Shown: in pieces, positions 60,625 to 64,000 of the stretch
Layout of the letters: the number at the start of each line of letters is the position of its first letter
Position numbering within the stretch: position 1 is the stretch's first letter
Source of the DNA: Halorubrum salsamenti
Lineage (GTDB): Archaea; Halobacteriota; Halobacteria; Halobacteriales; Haloferacaceae
DNA length: 64,000 bases
Assembly: GCF_007671685.1 (NCBI RefSeq)
Contig: NZ_VCNL01000002.1
Coordinates: 744,001 to 808,000 of the forward strand
Direction: 5' to 3'
Notes under the pieces: generated by a model
Databases searched by the model: none
Seen by the model: only the letters and a program-made list of their open reading frames with translations
What the model was told of the DNA's origin: nothing
Made by a program: the position numbers and the translations under genes

Positions 60625-61758
60625 CTACTCCACCGACACCCACTCGCCGCGCTCGTCGGCGCGTTCGATCGCGTCGAGGAGCGACTGTACCGCGTACCCC
60701 TGTTCGAACGACGGCTCGAACTCGCCGCCCTCGGCGACCGCGGAGAGGAACTCGTAGCTCTCGTGGACGAAGGTGTGCTCCCACCCGATGACGTGGCCCG
60801 GCGGCCACCAGTGGTCGACGTACGGGTCGGTCTCGTCGGTGACGAGCACAGTCTGGTACCCGCGGTCGCCCTCGCGGAGCACCGCCAGTTCGTTGAGTCG
60901 CTCCAGGGAGAACTTCAGGCTCCCCTTCGAGCCGTGCACCTCGATCGCGTGGTCGTTCTTGTGGCCGTCCGCGAAGCGGGTCGCCTCGAAGCTCCCCATC
61001 GCGCCCGACTCGTAAGCGATCTGGGCGGTGTAGGCGTCGTCGACGGTCACGTCGCGGTACGCCTCGATGTCGCCCGCCTCGTCGTAGACGGGGCGCTCGT
61101 CGACGAACGTCTGCAGGTGGCCCGAGACGCGGTCGATCCCGCCGACCGCGTCGCCGACGAGGAAGTCCGCGAGGTCGAGCGTGTGCGCGCCGAGGTCGCC
61201 GAGCGCGCCGGATCCCGCCATGTCGGCGTCCAGCCGCCACGCCCACGGCGCCTCGGGGTCGACGAGCCAGTCCTGCAGGTACCGTCCGCGGACCTGTCGG
61301 ATCTCGCCGAGTTCGCCGTCCTCGATCAGCCCCTTCGCGTACCGGATCGCGGGGACGAACCGGTAGTTGAACGCGGTGCCCGCGGGCACGTCGGCGTCGG
61401 CCGCGGCGTCGCGCATCGCCGCCGCCTCGTCGAGGGTCGGCGCGAGCGGCTTCTCACAGAGGACGGGGACGCCGGCTTCGAGGGCCGCGATCGACGGCTC
61501 CGCGTGGACGTGGTTCGGCCCGAGGTTGTAGAAGGCGTCCACCTCGTCGACGGCCGCCTCCCAGTCGGTCGCGGTGTGCGAGAACCCGAACCGCTCCGCG
61601 GCGTCCGCGAGGGCCTCCTCGTCGCGCCCCACGAGGGTGTGCCGCTCGACGTCGGGCGCGTCCGGGAAGAACATCGACAGCCGCGCGAGCGCGTTCGCGT
61701 GCGCCTTGCCCATGAACCGATACCCCAACACGCCGATCTGCAGTGGTTCCTGTGTCAT
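60625..61758 (-). CDS. Gfo/Idh/MocA family oxidoreductase
   Basis: NAD(P)-dependent oxidoreductase of 377 residues. Rossmann motif LQIGVLGYRFMGKAHANA at the N-terminus (about 5-22), NAD-site block FYNLGPNHVHAEPSIAALEA (about 71-90) with the catalytic EKPLAPTL, and the C-terminal beta domain with WRLDADMAGSGALGDLGAHT. Substrate is probably a sugar or inositol derivative. It lies 16 bp downstream of a TIM-barrel isomerase gene on the same strand, so the two form a catabolic operon. A similar but non-identical enzyme is encoded at 40406-41506. Confidence 0.92.
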   Translation of the reverse strand: MTQEPLQIGVLGYRFMGKAHANALARLSMFFPDAPDVERHTLVGRDEEALADAAERFGFSHTATDWEAAVDEVDAFYNLGPNHVHAEPSIAALEAGVPVLCEKPLAPTLDEAAAMRDAAADADVPAGTAFNYRFVPAIRYAKGLIEDGELGEIRQVRGRYLQDWLVDPEAPWAWRLDADMAGSGALGDLGAHTLDLADFLVGDAVGGIDRVSGHLQTFVDERPVYDEAGDIEAYRDVTVDDAYTAQIAYESGAMGSFEATRFADGHKNDHAIEVHGSKGSLKFSLERLNELAVLREGDRGYQTVLVTDETDPYVDHWWPPGHVIGWEHTFVHESYEFLSAVAEGGEFEPSFEQGYAVQSLLDAIERADERGEWVSVE

Positions 61759-61774
61759 TGGATTGCCCTCCGTC

Positions 61775-62746
61775 TCACTCCGCCCAGTAGGCGTCGCCCG
61801 GCCGCGTCTCGAAGACGGCGCGGTCGAGCACGTCGACCGCCTTCTCTAACCCCTCTCGCGAGGAGGTGAGCGAGTCCTCGTGTTCGATCGACAGCGCGCC
61901 CTCGTAGCCGACCATCCGGAGCGTCGAGACCACGTCCTTCCAGTGGCTCTCGTCGTGCCCGTACCCGATCGAGCGGAACAGCCACGAGCGGTCGGACTCC
62001 TCGGTGTATCCCGTCGTGTCGAGCACGCCCTTCACGCGCGCGTTCGCGTCGTAGACCTTCGTGTCCTTGGCGTGGACGTGGTGGATCGCGTCGCGTGCGC
62101 CCAGAAATCGGACGGCCTCGGTCACGTCGATCCCCTGCCAGTAGAGGTGCGAGGGGTCGAAGTTGGCGCCGATCCGCTCGTTGGTCGCCTCCCGGAGCGC
62201 GAGCATCCCGGTCGGCTCGTAGACGAGCATGTTCGGGTGCATCTCGATGGCGACGTCGACGCCGTGATGCTCGGCGTGTTTCGCCAGGTCCTCCCAGTAC
62301 GGAATCGCGACCTCGTCCCACTGGTAGTCGAGCGCGTCGGCGTGCTCGGTCGGCCACGGCGCCGTGATCCAGTTCGGCGTCGAGTCGCCCGGCGCGCCGC
62401 CGGGAAGCCCGGAGAAGCAGGTGACCGTGCCGACGTCCAACTGATCGGCCAGCTCGATCGCCTCGCGGAGCTCTCGGTCGGCCCCCGCGGCACGCTCCTC
62501 GTCCGGATGCAGGGGGTTGTTGTGGGTCGCGAGCGCGGAGATCCGGAGGCCGTGTTCGTCGATCAGCTCCGCGAGTTCCGCCCGCGCCGCGTCGTCGTCG
62601 AGGAGCGCCTCGCGGTCGACGTGGTCCTCTCCGGGCCACCCGCCGACGCCGAGTTCGACGGCGTCGACGCCGATCTCATCGAGGTACGCGACCGCGTCGT
62701 CGATCGATTCGCCGCCCAAGGGAACGGTGAGCACGCCGATGTCCAT
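61775..62746 (-). CDS. Sugar phosphate isomerase/epimerase (TIM barrel)
   Basis: Xylose isomerase-like TIM-barrel protein of 323 residues (AP endonuclease 2/IolE family). Metal-ligand regions are recognisable: HNNPLHPD (about 74-81), IEMHPNML (His near 157), FDPSHLYWQGID (Asp/His about 193-204), HVHAKDTKVYD (about 226-236) and SIEHEDS near 291. Such enzymes isomerise or epimerise sugars or inositol intermediates; they are commonly paired with Gfo/Idh oxidoreductases as here. A TATA box (62770-62779, minus strand) lies 28 nt upstream of the ATG. Confidence 0.92.
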   Translation of the reverse strand: MDIGVLTVPLGGESIDDAVAYLDEIGVDAVELGVGGWPGEDHVDREALLDDDAARAELAELIDEHGLRISALATHNNPLHPDEERAAGADRELREAIELADQLDVGTVTCFSGLPGGAPGDSTPNWITAPWPTEHADALDYQWDEVAIPYWEDLAKHAEHHGVDVAIEMHPNMLVYEPTGMLALREATNERIGANFDPSHLYWQGIDVTEAVRFLGARDAIHHVHAKDTKVYDANARVKGVLDTTGYTEESDRSWLFRSIGYGHDESHWKDVVSTLRMVGYEGALSIEHEDSLTSSREGLEKAVDVLDRAVFETRPGDAYWAE

Positions 62747-62769
62747 GTGGAAGAATAGTACAACACACC

Positions 62770-62779
62770 GAATAAATCT
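62770..62779 (-). promoter_or_regulatory. TATA box of the isomerase-oxidoreductase operon
   Basis: Minus-strand agatttattc is centred 28 nt upstream of the ATG at 62746. Confidence 0.5.
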
Positions 62780-62889
62780 TCAGGAAGCGGCGCCCGGGTC
62801 GTCGGGGTTCGGATTTTCGGTAGCCGCGCGACGGCCGGACGACGGCTTCTCTCCCCGTTTTGCCCCGAGAAGGGCCGCGAACCACATGA

Positions 62890-62899
62890 GGTTTTAACG
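62890..62899 (+). promoter_or_regulatory. TATA box of pspA
   Basis: The box ggttttaacg is centred about 27 nt upstream of the second ATG (62921) and only about 17 nt from the first (62912), which favours the second. Confidence 0.55.
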
Positions 62900-62920
62900 G
62901 GTGGAGCGCGTATGACGGAT

Positions 62921-63799
62921 ATGGGAATCCTCTCGCGCGCCTCCTACGTCATCCGCTCGAAGGTGAACGCCCTCCTCAACCGGGCGGAGGATCCGACGGA
63001 GTCGCTCGACTACTCGTACGAACAGATGCGCGACGAGCTACAGGACGTGAAACAGGGAATCGCCGACCTGACGACCCAGAAGAAGCGGCTGGAGATCCAG
63101 AAGCGAAAGCTGGAGGAGAACGTCGAGAAGCACAACCGGCAGGCCCGCGAGGCGGTCCAGCAGGACCGCGACGACCTCGCGCGGAAGGCCCTCGAAAAGA
63201 AGAAATCGAAGATGGCCCAGATCGAGGAGCTGGAGGGCCAGATAGCCGACTTGAACGACACGCAGGAACAGCTCGTCGAGAAGAAGAACAAGCTCCAGAA
63301 CCGCATCGAGGAGTTCCGCACGAAGAAGGAGACGATGAAGGCCCGCTACGAGGCCGCGGAGGCGTCCTCGCGCGTCTCGGAGGCGATGACGGGCGTCGGC
63401 GACGAGATGGAGGACGTGAGCCGCTCCATCGAGCGCGCCGAGGAGCGCACCGAGGAGATGGAGGCGCGCTCGGAGGCGATGGACGAGCTGGAGGACTCGG
63501 GCGCCTTCGAGGACGCGCTCTCGGATAAGGACAGCATCGACCGCGAGCTGGAGAGCCTCTCGACGAACAGCGAGGTCGACGCCGAGCTGGAGACGCTGAA
63601 AGGCGAACTCGGGAAGGGCGAGCCCGCGAACGCCGACGCCGAGGCGAGCACCGACGAGGAGATCGACGACGAGCTCGCGGACATCGAATCGGAGATCGAC
63701 GCGGACGACCTCGAGTCAGATCTCGACGGCGACGCCGACGAGGAGGTCGACGTGGAGCTAGAGGAGTCCGAGGTCGACGCCGACGAGCAGCGGAACTGA
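62921..63799 (+). CDS. pspA: PspA/IM30 family protein
   Basis: Phage-shock/IM30-type coiled-coil protein of 292 residues. It begins MGILSRASYVIRSKVNALLN, the amphipathic membrane helix of the family, followed by long charged coiled coils (about 28-185; TQKKRLEIQKRKLEENVEK) and a very acidic tail (from about 225). PspA forms membrane-supporting filaments or rings under envelope stress. The start is placed at the ATG at 62921, which fits both the family N-terminus and the TATA box; the ATG at 62912 adds three residues. It faces the epimerase gene in a divergent promoter pair. Confidence 0.92.
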   Translation: MGILSRASYVIRSKVNALLNRAEDPTESLDYSYEQMRDELQDVKQGIADLTTQKKRLEIQKRKLEENVEKHNRQAREAVQQDRDDLARKALEKKKSKMAQIEELEGQIADLNDTQEQLVEKKNKLQNRIEEFRTKKETMKARYEAAEASSRVSEAMTGVGDEMEDVSRSIERAEERTEEMEARSEAMDELEDSGAFEDALSDKDSIDRELESLSTNSEVDAELETLKGELGKGEPANADAEASTDEEIDDELADIESEIDADDLESDLDGDADEEVDVELEESEVDADEQRN

Positions 63800-63856
63800 C
63801 GGCGCGAGACGGCGGTCGGTCCCTGCCACGGTCCCGTTCCCGCTCTTGTACTCGCC

Positions 63857-64000
63857 TTACTCCGACCGCAACCGCGCCCCGGTCCCCGCGCGGTCGCGGT
63901 CGCCGAGCCGGATCTCGCCGCCCGCCAGGTCCACGCCGTCGTACGGGTCCTCGGCGAGCAGCAGCGACCCGTCGAGGTCGGCGTAGTCGAGCAGGGGCGC
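63857..64000 (-). CDS. C-terminus of a probable enolase-superfamily epimerase (partial)
   Basis: The window ends inside this gene; 47 residues and a TAA stop are visible. The fragment reads APLLDYADLDGSLLLAEDPY and then LAGGEIRLGDRDRAGTGARL, which is the typical C-terminal pattern of dipeptide epimerase/muconate-lactonizing-type enzymes. The short match makes the identification tentative. Confidence 0.45.
   Translation of the reverse strand, partial: APLLDYADLDGSLLLAEDPYDGVDLAGGEIRLGDRDRAGTGARLRSE

Overview
The window is 64 kb of a halophilic archaeon (class Halobacteria), most like Halorubrum. The reasons are very high GC, strongly acidic predicted proteins, archaeal transcription genes (TFE, aMBF1), an archaeal Cdc48, FEN-1, haloarchaeal families such as DUF2110 and DUF5815, and about 38 TATA boxes, nearly all centred 25-30 nt upstream of a start codon. 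That spacing is the hallmark of leaderless haloarchaeal transcripts and was used to choose starts. Genus placement is inference.

Layout. 0-2 kb: two universal stress protein (Usp) genes with a Usp remnant between them. 1.8-10.4 kb: tfe-DUF2110-lipoprotein operon, the CinA N-terminal domain, a 37-residue membrane microprotein, an ATP-NAD kinase relative, Cdc48 with a possible leader peptide, DUF5815, a small winged-helix protein and an S66 peptidase. 10.5-15 kb: carB, a Usp and a DJ-1/PfpI protein. 15.1-21.9 kb: a copper-handling cluster (SCO1, double winged-helix regulator, small membrane protein, NosY, NosF, a NosL-NosD fusion, NosL, Usp) with no nosZ. 22-26.7 kb: tRNA-Tyr, a protein resembling the MgsA/RarA C-terminal region, a half-size flavoprotein, a 590-bp non-coding hairpin-rich region, uridine kinase, a CBS/zinc-ribbon protein, a GNAT acetyltransferase and tRNA-Thr.

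26.8-39.6 kb is the most distinctive part: three minus-strand genes for very large secreted modular proteins. In reading order they are a 2678-residue protein (five malectin-like domains, a sugar-dehydrogenase-like propeller, PKD/Ig domains), a 629-residue protein ending in a dockerin, and an 848-residue protein with two cohesin-like domains. The last two are joined by a stop/start overlap. No cell-surface anchor is visible. Together they look like an extracellular cohesin-dockerin carbohydrate-binding complex, flanked by tRNA-Thr on one side and by an AT-rich stretch with a possible IS200/IS605 end on the other. A sugar dehydrogenase-like gene and an aldo/keto reductase lie just beyond (40.4-42.4 kb).

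42.5-51.5 kb: small membrane proteins, the CinA C-terminal domain, a methyltransferase overlapping a FilR1-like effector protein, a REC-PAS-PAS regulator, thymidine kinase, an amidohydrolase, an HD phosphohydrolase, a Usp, a two-domain blue-copper lipoprotein and aMBF1. 51.8-55.1 kb: the glycine cleavage genes gcvH, gcvPA and gcvPB, without gcvT. 55.3-64 kb: FEN-1, a DnaJ-ferredoxin fusion, a RecJ/Cdc45-like DHH protein with degenerate catalytic motifs, a YIP1-like membrane protein, a type IV pilin, a Gfo/Idh oxidoreductase plus TIM-barrel epimerase pair, PspA, and the C-terminus of a probable enolase-superfamily epimerase cut by the window end.

The clearest pieces of collective function are copper delivery (SCO1/Nos genes, perhaps the cupredoxin), glycine cleavage, sugar oxidation (two Gfo/Idh loci) and the secreted cohesin-dockerin block. 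All functions are read from sequence motifs only; no searches were run.
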